Shown here piece by piece: positions 7,487-13,722 of a stretch of DNA of 34,688 nt. A model generated the notes under the pieces. That model was given only the letters and a program-made list of their open reading frames with translations. It had not been told where the DNA came from and searched no databases. The stretch's first letter is position 1. The number at the start of each line of letters is the position of its first letter. The DNA is from an uncultured Candidatus Melainabacteria bacterium. Lineage in GTDB: Bacteria; Cyanobacteriota; Vampirovibrionia; Gastranaerophilales; Gastranaerophilaceae. The stretch covers positions 1-34,688 of the forward strand of contig CAKUUY010000020.1 in NCBI GenBank assembly GCA_934693235.1. The letters are read 5' to 3'. The position numbers were made by a program, and so were the translations under genes.

Positions 7487-7934
7487 AAAAGCTCATTATC
7501 ATTTTCTGATAGACAAAAATGGTAGAGTTTTTAATGGGAAATTTAAACCTGAAAGTAATGAGATTTGTAAACTTGGAATCTATGCAGCGCATACAGGCGG
7601 TGGAAATACAGGTAGTATAGGCGTCGCAATTTGCGCAATGGCAGGGTTTAAGAATGTTAAAAACATCGGTAATTATCCGATTTTGAAAAAACAGTTTGAA
7701 AGTGCAATGAAGTTTTGTGCAGAATTGGCTAAAAAGTATAAAATTTTGGTTACGCCTCAAACAGTTCTTACTCATTATGAGTTTGGACTAAAAAATCCAA
7801 AAACAACTTCTGCGGGAAAAATTGATATTGTCTATCTTCCTCCGTATCCTTGGGTAAAAAAAGAAGAAGTGGGAAGTTTTATCAGAACGAAAATTAAATG
7901 GTATTTAGAAAAAATAAATAAGGAGCAAAGTTAA
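7431..7934 (+). CDS. N-acetylmuramoyl-L-alanine amidase (T7-lysozyme-like endolysin)
   Basis: 167 aa, the length of a single-domain Amidase_2 endolysin. MKRIIIHWTAG carries the first zinc ligand (His7). Residues 22-25 are HYHF and 52-66 AAHTGGGNTGSIGVA. TVLTHYEFG supplies His115, and GKIDIVYLP supplies Lys130 and Asp132, matching the T7 lysozyme His-His-Cys plus Lys arrangement, with Asp in the third ligand place as in several relatives. It would cut the amide bond between MurNAc and the stem peptide in peptidoglycan. No signal peptide, so release needs a holin (candidates at 10363 and 16672). ATG 7431 follows GGAGGAATTTT. It overlaps the next gene by one base (TAATGG at 7932-7937). Confidence 0.92.
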   Translation: MKRIIIHWTAGTYYPTEFEKAHYHFLIDKNGRVFNGKFKPESNEICKLGIYAAHTGGGNTGSIGVAICAMAGFKNVKNIGNYPILKKQFESAMKFCAELAKKYKILVTPQTVLTHYEFGLKNPKTTSAGKIDIVYLPPYPWVKKEEVGSFIRTKIKWYLEKINKEQS

Positions 7935-9442
7935 TGGAAGTTGCATATTATAATTTGGCTGGCGGAATTAATCAAGTTTTGACCAAAACGGAATTGGGAT
8001 TAGATACAAAACGAATATATTGGTCAGATGCCGAGAATGTAGAAATATTGCAAAATAGAGGAATTGTTAAACAAAAAGGCAATTCTCTATTTTTAGATAT
8101 TGGGGAAGAAATAACTGGTCTTTTTGAAATGTCTGCTTATGACACATCAAAGCTTGTTATAACAACAGTTTCAGGGAAAATTTATGTATATGATGATTTG
8201 CATTCGAAAAAAATATTGATTAATAAGATTTTAACCGGAGTTAAACCGGTTTTTTTAAATTATTTGAACGGGATTTTAGTAATGACTGAATCTGATGGGT
8301 TGTTTTATATAAAAAATAATTCAACTTACGATGTTATTGACTGTGAACTGAAAACTTTAGCCGAAGAGACATTGACATCAGGAGTAATGGCTGTTTATAA
8401 AGGGCGAGTTTGGGTAGCAAAAGATGCAACGATTTATTATTCAGCGCTTGGAACTTATAATGATTTTACATCTAAAGGGGATGCAGGTTATATTAATGAA
8501 TTTTATACCGACACAGGTTCAATAACAGCATTGAAGCCATATAAGGATTATTTAGCGGTTTATAAAAAAGATAGTGTTTATTTGTTGTCTGGTTCTAGTC
8601 CAGATGATTTTGCGATTAATTTATTCGCTAACAAAGGGGCTATTGGCGCAAATTCTATCCAAAATGTAGATAATAAACAGTATTTTTTGAATAATGGAAT
8701 TTTTGCGTTAGAGCAGGTTGGAGAATTAAATCAAATTCAATTGGGAAGCGAAATTTCTCAAAAAATTAAAAAAGAGTTTTCTCGATTTGAAAAGTTAGAA
8801 AACTCAATTGCATTACATTATGAATCTAAAAATCAAATATGGTATTTCTTTCCATATGTTTCAGAAAATTATTTTCATACAATTTGGATAAATGATTATG
8901 AAAATAAGGTTTGGTATAAGAGAAAAATTCCGCAAAATATTGTTGCGGCTTGTGTATATAATGAAAAGATTTATACAGCAGACAAAAGCGGAAAAATTTA
9001 TAAAGAAGATTTTGGGAGCACATTTGCTGGAAAACCAATTGATTTTTTATGGAAAACTCCGTTTTTAGCTATTACAAATCCTCATCATCGAAAAGTGATT
9101 GATGAATTTTATTTTCTTTTAGACACAGAATATGATAATGATTTTAATTTTTCTGTTTATAAAGATTATGATAGCGAATTCTCAGATGATGTAGAACATA
9201 TTTATTCCGTTTACCAAGACCATTTGATTTGGGCAAATGAAGATACAAACGAAAATCTTCCTTGTCATTGGGCGAAAGAAGATGAAACGGTTCCGGTTTG
9301 GCCAGTAAATAAAGATGCTATGGAAAAAGCAGAAATTTCAGAATCGAATTATGCCGTTCAATTGTGCGTTGAGGGTTCTGAATTGACAAATTCGTGTGCA
9401 ATTATCGGACTTCAATTTAGAGAAGTCTATATTGGTGATTAA
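7934..9442 (+). CDS. Podovirus-like tail/DNA-stabilisation (propeller-type) structural protein
   Basis: 502 aa of short beta strands in repeated units typical of a beta-propeller: IYVYDDLHSKKILI, RVWVAKDATIYYSALGTYNDF, ITALKPYKDYLAVYKKDSVYLLSG, KQYFLNNGIFALEQ, KIYTADKSGKIYKEDFG. The pattern of R-V-W-V-A followed by I-x-Y-S-x-L-G-x-x-x-D-F and then A-L-x-x-Y-x-x-x-L-x-V-Y is familiar from P22 gp10-like packaged-DNA stabilisation and tail hub proteins of podoviruses. It would close the head-tail channel below the adaptor encoded at 11298. Start ATG 7934 overlaps the amidase stop by one base, after GGAGC. It sits in the expected virion company, although upstream of the capsid gene instead of downstream. 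Exact tail position is inferred. Confidence 0.7.
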   Translation: MEVAYYNLAGGINQVLTKTELGLDTKRIYWSDAENVEILQNRGIVKQKGNSLFLDIGEEITGLFEMSAYDTSKLVITTVSGKIYVYDDLHSKKILINKILTGVKPVFLNYLNGILVMTESDGLFYIKNNSTYDVIDCELKTLAEETLTSGVMAVYKGRVWVAKDATIYYSALGTYNDFTSKGDAGYINEFYTDTGSITALKPYKDYLAVYKKDSVYLLSGSSPDDFAINLFANKGAIGANSIQNVDNKQYFLNNGIFALEQVGELNQIQLGSEISQKIKKEFSRFEKLENSIALHYESKNQIWYFFPYVSENYFHTIWINDYENKVWYKRKIPQNIVAACVYNEKIYTADKSGKIYKEDFGSTFAGKPIDFLWKTPFLAITNPHHRKVIDEFYFLLDTEYDNDFNFSVYKDYDSEFSDDVEHIYSVYQDHLIWANEDTNENLPCHWAKEDETVPVWPVNKDAMEKAEISESNYAVQLCVEGSELTNSCAIIGLQFREVYIGD

Positions 9443-9494
9443 GCAAATCCACTCATTTTATAAAGTACGTATGTAGCAAAAGAAAGGAAATTTT

Positions 9495-10349
9495 ATGTCA
9501 GAAACAACAAATTCTTATTCAGTTTTTATCCCTGAAATATGGAGCCAAAAATTAAACAATATGTTGGAAAAAGATTGCGTTATGCTTCAATGTGTTAATC
9601 GTAATTGGGAGGGAGAAATTAAAAATCAAGGTGATAAAGTTAAAATTATCACTCCTGCAGAGGTTACTATTTCAACTTTGGGTAATGAAAATATTACGTA
9701 TAGTGAACTTGCACCAACTTCTCAAGAGCTTGTTATTGATCAAAAGAAATTTTTTGCATTTAAAATTAACGATGTTGCACAAGTTCAAGCAAATTCAGAT
9801 ATTATGGAAGCACATCTTAAGAATGCAAGAAAAGCCATCGAAGAGGTTCAAGATGCCTACTTGTTGGCACAACACGCAAATGTTGCTTCATCCAATATTG
9901 TAGGTTCTGATGCAACACCGATTACACTTGATAAATCTACTATTTATTCTCAATTTGTAAAACTTGCTCTATGCTTGAAAAATTCAGATGCGGTTACAGC
10001 AAGTTCAAGACCTTGGGTTGTTATTAACCCGACAATTGAGTCTTATTTGTTGCAAAGTACGGAATTTATCGGAGCGCATAATGTCGCGGATGAAACTCTT
10101 AGAGAGGGTGCTATTGGTAGAATTGCCGGCATGGATGTACTTGTTAGTACAAATTTAAGTGCAGTTTCGGACAAGTATTATGTTCTTGCAGGAACAAATG
10201 ATGCAATTACTTTTGCTTCTCAATTGGCTAAAATTGAAAGTTTGAGAGATAAAGACAGTTTCTCTGATTTAGTTAGAGGTTTGTATTTGTATGGAGCTAA
10301 GACTGTTCAACCAAAAGCTTTGGCTAAAATGGTTGTTAGTGCAGCATAG
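9495..10349 (+). CDS. Major capsid protein (HK97-fold, P22/N4-type)
   Basis: 284 aa. The N terminus (SVFIPEIWSQKLNNMLEKDCVM) is the typical start of prohead proteins that lack a cleaved delta domain. The following VNRNWEGEIKNQGDKVKI, the SELAPTSQELVIDQKKFFAFKINDVAQVQ strand block, RPWVVINPTIESYLLQS and EGAIGRIAGMDVLVSTNL are conserved features of this capsid family. The C terminus (GLYLYGAKTVQPKALAKMVV) gives the last beta strands. This subunit forms the icosahedral shell. ATG 9495 follows AGAAAGGAAA. A 52-bp spacer before it with AT-rich sequence could hold an internal promoter. The scaffold gene lies downstream (10601), which is unusual. No decoration or protease gene is seen. Confidence 0.9.
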   Translation: MSETTNSYSVFIPEIWSQKLNNMLEKDCVMLQCVNRNWEGEIKNQGDKVKIITPAEVTISTLGNENITYSELAPTSQELVIDQKKFFAFKINDVAQVQANSDIMEAHLKNARKAIEEVQDAYLLAQHANVASSNIVGSDATPITLDKSTIYSQFVKLALCLKNSDAVTASSRPWVVINPTIESYLLQSTEFIGAHNVADETLREGAIGRIAGMDVLVSTNLSAVSDKYYVLAGTNDAITFASQLAKIESLRDKDSFSDLVRGLYLYGAKTVQPKALAKMVVSAA

Positions 10350-10362
10350 AGGCAAGGTAAGA

Positions 10363-10590
10363 ATGTTTATAAATTTGAAAACGAAAATCAAAAAGCTTGC
10401 CCAAATAGCTGTAATTCAAGCCGAAAAAACTCTTGGCAGTAATACGGGAAAACAGAAAAAAGAAATGGCAATAAATTTTATTATTGAAAGAATTCCTGTT
10501 CCTGTAATCTTAAAACCGTTGGTTTCACTTGCTTTTTCTTCGTTTATAGATGAGGCAATTGAATTTGCGGTTAAATATATGAAAATATGA
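10363..10590 (+). CDS. Small phage protein resembling LLH-family holins
   Basis: 75 aa from ATG 10363, preceded by AGGTAAGA; the ORF open from 10291 overlaps the capsid gene and its earlier part is a shadow. The sequence LAQIAVIQAEKTLGSNTGKQ then KKEMAINFIIERIPVPVILK and FIDEAIEFAVKYMKI resembles the C-terminal half of LLH-type phage holins (AV-x-AAEQ-x-G...KK-x-x-A-x-x-F). The N-terminal membrane helix of that family is missing; only the IPVPVILKPLVSLAFSS segment is hydrophobic. It could be a holin partner, or a small capsid-associated protein given its place between capsid and scaffold. Its stop is ten bases before the scaffold ATG, so it is in the same operon. Confidence 0.55.
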   Translation: MFINLKTKIKKLAQIAVIQAEKTLGSNTGKQKKEMAINFIIERIPVPVILKPLVSLAFSSFIDEAIEFAVKYMKI

Positions 10591-10600
10591 GGATATATCT

Positions 10601-11227
10601 ATGAATGAAGAAAATATTGAAAATATTTCATCTGATGCCGAACACCAAAATTCGACATTAGAAAAACAGCCAAATGATGCGGAAAAATATAAGCAAATGG
10701 CTGTAAATGACATAAATACAATTAACAATCTTGTGCAAGCAGGGGTTATGACACAAGAACAAGGACAGAATTTAATGAATTTTGTAACTCAAAAGGCGTT
10801 TGAGAAGTATACATCCGTCTTAACTCCTCCGCAACAAGAGCAAATGTCGGAAGTTGTCAATAAAGTTCAACCCCCGATAATGCCTGATTTTTTTAACAGA
10901 ATCGGCAGAATTGATGTTTATGATTATTTGAAAAATTCTAATGTTGATTTTGATGATGATGAAATTTCTAAAATTTCTGCACTAGTTGAAAAAATTGAAA
11001 ATTCTGCAGTGCAAAGATTTTTAGAAAAACAAGAACACGAAAAGGCGTTAAACAGCGTAAACGAATCCGCAAAGCAAAGATTGAGAGCGAATGCTCAAAA
11101 TAACACTTCTGCCGGACTAAAAAATTTGGTCTTTACTCGTGAACAGATTGGCAAAATGAGTGGAAAAGAATTTGCAAAGCATGAACATGCAATTATGGAA
11201 CAACTGAAAAAAGGTCTAATAAAATAG
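10601..11227 (+). CDS. Capsid scaffolding-like protein
   Basis: 208 aa, very acidic and Gln/Asn-rich at the N terminus (MNEENIENISSDAEHQNSTL), then mostly predicted helix, with a basic C-terminal end (KEFAKHEHAIMEQLKKGLIK). An acidic, helical protein with a basic helix-loop-helix tail next to the major capsid gene is the usual profile of P22-type scaffolds, whose C terminus binds coat protein. The FTREQIGKMSGKEFAKHE segment, seen in many phage scaffold-like proteins ahead of the last helix, fits this. Scaffolds normally lie just upstream of the capsid gene; here it follows. No protease domain, so it would be recycled or leave intact. ATG 10601 follows GAGGATATATCT. A strong RNA hairpin follows the stop. 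Confidence 0.7.
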   Translation: MNEENIENISSDAEHQNSTLEKQPNDAEKYKQMAVNDINTINNLVQAGVMTQEQGQNLMNFVTQKAFEKYTSVLTPPQQEQMSEVVNKVQPPIMPDFFNRIGRIDVYDYLKNSNVDFDDDEISKISALVEKIENSAVQRFLEKQEHEKALNSVNESAKQRLRANAQNNTSAGLKNLVFTREQIGKMSGKEFAKHEHAIMEQLKKGLIK

Positions 11228-11245
11228 CAAATTCAAATCTTTTTT

Positions 11246-11276
11246 GAGAGAATAGTCTTTTCAAGACTGTTCTCTC
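11246..11276. other. Long intergenic hairpin between scaffold and adaptor genes
   Basis: GAGAGAATAGTCTT (11246-11259), loop TTC, AAGACTGTTCTCTC (11263-11276): a 14-bp stem with one T-G wobble. No T run follows on the plus strand, so it is not a standard terminator. It lies 22 bases before the adaptor ATG. It may cap the 3' end of a capsid/scaffold message or act as an RNA processing site that separates expression levels. Confidence 0.75.
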
Positions 11277-11297
11277 TTGAAAGAGAAAGGAAAACTT

Positions 11298-11936
11298 ATG
11301 AACTATCTTGAAATTATTAATAAATGTCTTGTCGAATTGAATTATAAGCAGGTTAATGCTTTTTCGGAACTTACAAAAAATGATCATAAAAAATTGAAAA
11401 ACATCATAAATATAATAAATTCAGAAGTTTGTTCATCGGATAAATGGGAGTTTCTGTTGCGAAAAGAAAAACTTGTTCTTCTAAAAAATTCTGGCGAACT
11501 AGAAAATACGATTGATGGTAGAATTAATTCTTTAATTATTGATGGAGACAAATATGACTATTATCCAAATTATGAAAAGTTTTTTACAAACTCTCAACCT
11601 CAAAATACGTATAGTCTGTTTGATAATAAAATTTTGCTTCCGATTTTTAACCAAAATAAGAATATAGAAATTTTGTACTATACGAAAAATTGTGTTCAGG
11701 ACGCAGACGGAAAAGAAAAATATCAATTAGAGAAAGAAAATGATATTTCTTTAATTCCTCAACCTTTTGTAGAGCCGATACTTGTGTACGGTGCTTGTAT
11801 GAGGCTGAAAGGGAATCCTCAGCATGCACGTTTTAACTATTGGTACAGTATGTATAAAGATGCATTGGCAAATTTGAAATCACGTGTTACAAAGACAGTG
11901 GATGATGTGGTGATGATAAGGTTGTCGAGACGTTAA
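11298..11936 (+). CDS. Head-tail adaptor / tail accessory protein (T7 gp11 or P22 gp4 type)
   Basis: 212 aa from ATG 11298, chosen over a TTG at 11277 because AAAGG (11286-11290) precedes it and the TTG lies in the hairpin. The N terminus (MNYLEIINKCLVELNYKQVN) and the C-terminal block LIPQPFVEPILVYGACMRLKGNPQHARFNYWYSMYKDALANLKSR have the helical signature of phage adaptor proteins that bind below the portal: an entry helix, a P-x-x-x-E/P-I-L-x-Y-G/A-A block and a final helix with W/Y-x-x-x-Y-x-x-A-L-x-x-L. The middle has beta strands (KILLPIFNQNKNIEILYYT). It would join the portal ring to the tail protein encoded at 7934. It is the last gene before a 435-bp non-coding island. Homology is by pattern only. 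Confidence 0.65.
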   Translation: MNYLEIINKCLVELNYKQVNAFSELTKNDHKKLKNIINIINSEVCSSDKWEFLLRKEKLVLLKNSGELENTIDGRINSLIIDGDKYDYYPNYEKFFTNSQPQNTYSLFDNKILLPIFNQNKNIEILYYTKNCVQDADGKEKYQLEKENDISLIPQPFVEPILVYGACMRLKGNPQHARFNYWYSMYKDALANLKSRVTKTVDDVVMIRLSRR

Positions 11937-11958
11937 ATAGGCGCATAGATCCGTAGAG

Positions 11959-11992
11959 GCGACCTCTGTTCCAATACTGTTACAGAGGTCGC
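11959..11992. repeat. Perfect 11-bp inverted repeat with 12-nt loop
   Basis: GCGACCTCTGT (11959-11969) and ACAGAGGTCGC (11982-11992) are exact reverse complements. It begins 22 bases after the adaptor gene stop, so it may end that transcript, although no T run follows. GACCTCTGTTC recurs at about 12088-12098 without its partner. Confidence 0.85.
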
Positions 11993-12196
11993 ATAGTATC
12001 GTTGTGCTCGTTAAACGTTACCGCTCACAACAACACCGAAAACTGAACGTTTCCGTTGCTTGTTGTTCGTCTTTCGCTGAATCTCAGACCTCTGTTCTCA
12101 AAACTCTCTACCGATATATGAGGTATGTACCAATATTTTTACAGGGAGGAAACTTCGTACCGGTATATTAAAAATATGAACTAATGTTGTTAGAGA

Positions 12197-12214
12197 GGGC
12201 TACGTGCGTAGCAC
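12197..12214. repeat. Copy 1 of the GGGCTACGTGCGTAGCAC palindromic repeat
   Basis: GGGCTACGTGCGTAGCAC contains the inverted repeat GCTACG-TG-CGTAGC. Identical 18-mers occur at 19248-19265 (opposite strand) and 34565-34582. This copy abuts the T run of the minus-strand terminator. Confidence 0.9.
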
Positions 12215-12255
12215 AAAAAAAACAGGAAGTTTAAAATTCATTTTCCCCTCCTGTT
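12215..12255 (-). terminator. Intrinsic terminator on the minus strand
   Basis: Read on the complement: AACAGGA (12255-12249), a 21-nt loop with a possible AAAAT/ATTTT inner pairing, TCCTGTT (12227-12221), then six more T residues (12220-12215), giving an eight-T run. The 7-bp stem plus T run is convincing for that strand only; on the plus strand no T run follows. Confidence 0.65.
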
Positions 12256-12287
12256 AAGATTTACACTAGCCGAAATATAAATAGCAT
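12215..12287 (-). ncRNA. Candidate ~70-nt minus-strand small RNA
   Basis: A sigma-70-like promoter (12292-12320, complement) points into this stretch, and an intrinsic terminator closes it about 70 nt later, with no gene on that strand for several kb beyond. The predicted start is near 12285-12287. The RNA would contain CUAUUUAUAUUUCGGCUAG, then GUGUAAAUCUU and the terminator stem AACAGGA/UCCUGUU. An eight-codon ORF (ATG at 12288 to TAA) exists but would be leaderless and is probably chance. It does not overlap any plus-strand gene, so it would act in trans or by interfering with read-through into the terminase half of the operon. Prediction only. Confidence 0.5.
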
Positions 12288-12291
12288 GACT

Positions 12292-12320
12292 ATTATACAA
12301 TTTTTTTCGACAAATATCAA
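12292..12320 (-). promoter_or_regulatory. Sigma-70-type promoter of the candidate small RNA
   Basis: On the complement, TTGATA (12320-12315) is followed by exactly 17 bases and then a consensus TATAAT (12297-12292). It faces away from the small terminase gene. Confidence 0.65.
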
Positions 12321-12371
12321 ATAATACAAAGAAATGTAACAAAATCTAAATAATTAAAAGATTTAAAAATT

Positions 12372-12806
12372 ATGAATAAACTAACAAAACAACAAATGAT
12401 TTTTATAAAAGAATATATCAAAAGTCTTGATGGAGAATGTTCTGCCAAAATCGCAGGGTATAAATCAAGAGACTTAGCAGAGACAGCTTCATCGCTTTTA
12501 AATAATGAAAATATTATAAAAGAAATTAAAAGACAGTTAAAACAACAGATTTTTTCGTTGAGGGTTAATAAAGGATACGTAATCCAAAAACTTCTTCAGA
12601 TTGCAGAGTTTTCGCTTGAGGAAGAAGATGTTTTGGATAAAGAGGGTGGTTATACAGGCAAGAAAAAGCTAAGAGACACATCTGCCGGTTTGAAAGCTTT
12701 GGAAAATTTGTGTAAATATCTTGGTTTTAATTCAAAGCAGGAAGAAATTCAAAGTAGTCCGGCGAAAATTATCACAATATCTAACCTTGATGATGAAAAA
12801 ATTTAA
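12372..12806 (+). CDS. Terminase small subunit
   Basis: 144 aa with the Terminase_2-type layout. The N-terminal helix-turn-helix reads LTKQQMIFIKEYIKSLDGECSAKIAGYKSRDLAETASSLLNNENI, the classic pattern K-Q-x-x-F-I-x-E-Y...A-A/K-I-A-G-Y-K...A-S-x-L-L...N-x-x-I. A helical oligomerisation segment follows (EIKRQLKQQIFSLRVNKGYVIQKLLQIAEFS) and ends with a linker that would contact TerL (TSAGLKALENLCKYLGF). It recognises the packaging site and hands DNA to the large subunit encoded at 15372. No strong Shine-Dalgarno is seen before ATG 12372 (AAAAGATTTAAAAATT). It opens the second half of the cassette after the 435-bp non-coding island; here it is far from TerL, separated by three other genes. Confidence 0.85.
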   Translation: MNKLTKQQMIFIKEYIKSLDGECSAKIAGYKSRDLAETASSLLNNENIIKEIKRQLKQQIFSLRVNKGYVIQKLLQIAEFSLEEEDVLDKEGGYTGKKKLRDTSAGLKALENLCKYLGFNSKQEEIQSSPAKIITISNLDDEKI

Positions 12807-12829
12807 ACAGTTTTAGAAAGGAATTTATT

Positions 12830-13180
12830 ATGAAAAATAATGATGCAGAGGCGCTATTGCTGAATAGTACTTCTTTAGAAGATTTAATAAAAATGAAAAT
12901 TGAAAAAGAATTTATGAATGATTTGAAAAAATTAAAGGAAAAGCCGAAGAAGCAAGTTATTACAGAAATAAAAAATGTTCCAAAAGATAAAATTTTTTCA
13001 AAATACTCAGTATATCAATATTTTAATAGAAAAACAGGGTGCGAGACTTTAATTAGTGGAATTCAGGCTGAGGCGCTAATCGGTTTACAAAACAATATCA
13101 GAGAAAAAATGTTGAAAGGAGAATTAAGCGCGTTTACTATTGACGATGCTTATATAAAATTTGAGAAAGCTGTGTTTTAA
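12830..13180 (+). CDS. Unrecognised 116-aa cassette protein
   Basis: I do not recognise this protein. It is Lys-rich and mainly helical in the first half (LIKMKIEKEFMNDLKKLKEKPKK), with a central segment KIFSKYSVYQYFNRKTGCETLISGIQAEALIGLQN. ATG 12830 follows AGAAAGGAATTTATT. Its TAA overlaps the ATG of the GNAT gene by one base (TAATG at 13178-13182), so the two are translationally coupled. Between small terminase and portal in a virion operon, a packaging accessory or small structural protein is plausible, but nothing in the sequence proves it. No membrane helix or cysteine motif. Confidence 0.65.
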   Translation: MKNNDAEALLLNSTSLEDLIKMKIEKEFMNDLKKLKEKPKKQVITEIKNVPKDKIFSKYSVYQYFNRKTGCETLISGIQAEALIGLQNNIREKMLKGELSAFTIDDAYIKFEKAVF

Positions 13181-13722
13181 TGGCAAGATTTGTGCAACCT
13201 TTTGAAAAACCTGCTTATTTTGAGCAGGCTTTATTTTTATATAAAAAATATTCAAAATATTTGAATGACGATTTTGGAGTTCCTGACGGAGATTATATTC
13301 CTAATTTTTTGCAACTTGTTACCAGAACCTCTCCTTATTTCTGGGTAATTGTAGAAGAAAATATTGTTGGCGGTTTTGTGTATTTAGATAATATTGTAGG
13401 AGATACAAAAACTTGTCATAGTGCAGAATTGACGACTTGTTTTGATAAAAGATTTTGGGGTAATTATACAAAAAAATGCGCAATAGCTTTCTTGAAATTT
13501 ATTTTTGAAGTTTACAAGTTTGAAAAAATTAAGGCACTTGTTTTCCCTGAAAATTTTAGAGTTAAAAATTTATTGAAGTTTTCAGGGTTTGAAAAAGAAG
13601 CTTTTTTGAAAGGAGAAACAAGGCGCGGAGGAGATTTACAGGATATTGAAGTTTATTCGATTTTCAAAGAAAGGGTGAAAAATGAAAATAGAAACAGAAA
13701 ATTTATTACAAAAGATAGATGA
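13180..13722 (+). CDS. GNAT-fold acetyltransferase-like protein
   Basis: 180 aa with GNAT layout: beta strands YFWVIVEENIVGGFVYLDNIVG (motif D/C), a core SAELTTCFDKRFWGNYTKKCAIAFLKFIFEVYKFEKIKALVFPENFRVKNLLKFSGFEKEAFLKG in which the acetyl-CoA loop (R-x-F/W-G-N-x-x) is followed by a long helix, and the F-x-x-N-x-R/x-x-x-x-L-x-K-x-G-F-x-x-E motif B typical of the family. Acetyl-CoA-dependent modification of a protein or small molecule is expected. GNAT genes in virion operons are known between terminase and portal genes of some phages, with unclear roles. It starts on the previous gene's stop and its last 41 bases overlap the portal gene, so translation is tightly coupled. C-terminal residues NENRNRKFITKDR are encoded in the overlap. 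Confidence 0.8.
   Translation: MARFVQPFEKPAYFEQALFLYKKYSKYLNDDFGVPDGDYIPNFLQLVTRTSPYFWVIVEENIVGGFVYLDNIVGDTKTCHSAELTTCFDKRFWGNYTKKCAIAFLKFIFEVYKFEKIKALVFPENFRVKNLLKFSGFEKEAFLKGETRRGGDLQDIEVYSIFKERVKNENRNRKFITKDR

Larger units (their letters stand above)
11937..12371. other. 435-bp non-coding island inside the virion cassette
   Basis: No ORF is supportable here. It holds a perfect 11-bp inverted repeat (11959-11992), a 6-bp inverted repeat GTTGTG/CACAAC (12001-12031), three degenerate CCAATA-x-T-x-TTACAGAGG-like copies (11969-11988, 12128-12149, 12179-12200), the window's recurring palindrome (12197-12214) and a minus-strand promoter-terminator pair (12215-12320). Base composition of the left half is richer in G+C than the neighbouring genes. 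It lies directly upstream of the small terminase gene, where packaging sites of some phages occur; that role is inference. Confidence 0.7.

Noticed and set aside
7218..7775. 185-aa minus-strand ORF
   Set aside because: It lies wholly opposite the LuxR-type and amidase genes, whose motifs are clear, and has no ribosome binding site.
12283..12309. Eight-codon peptide in the small RNA candidate
   Set aside because: It would start at the transcript's first bases without a ribosome binding site; chance is likelier.
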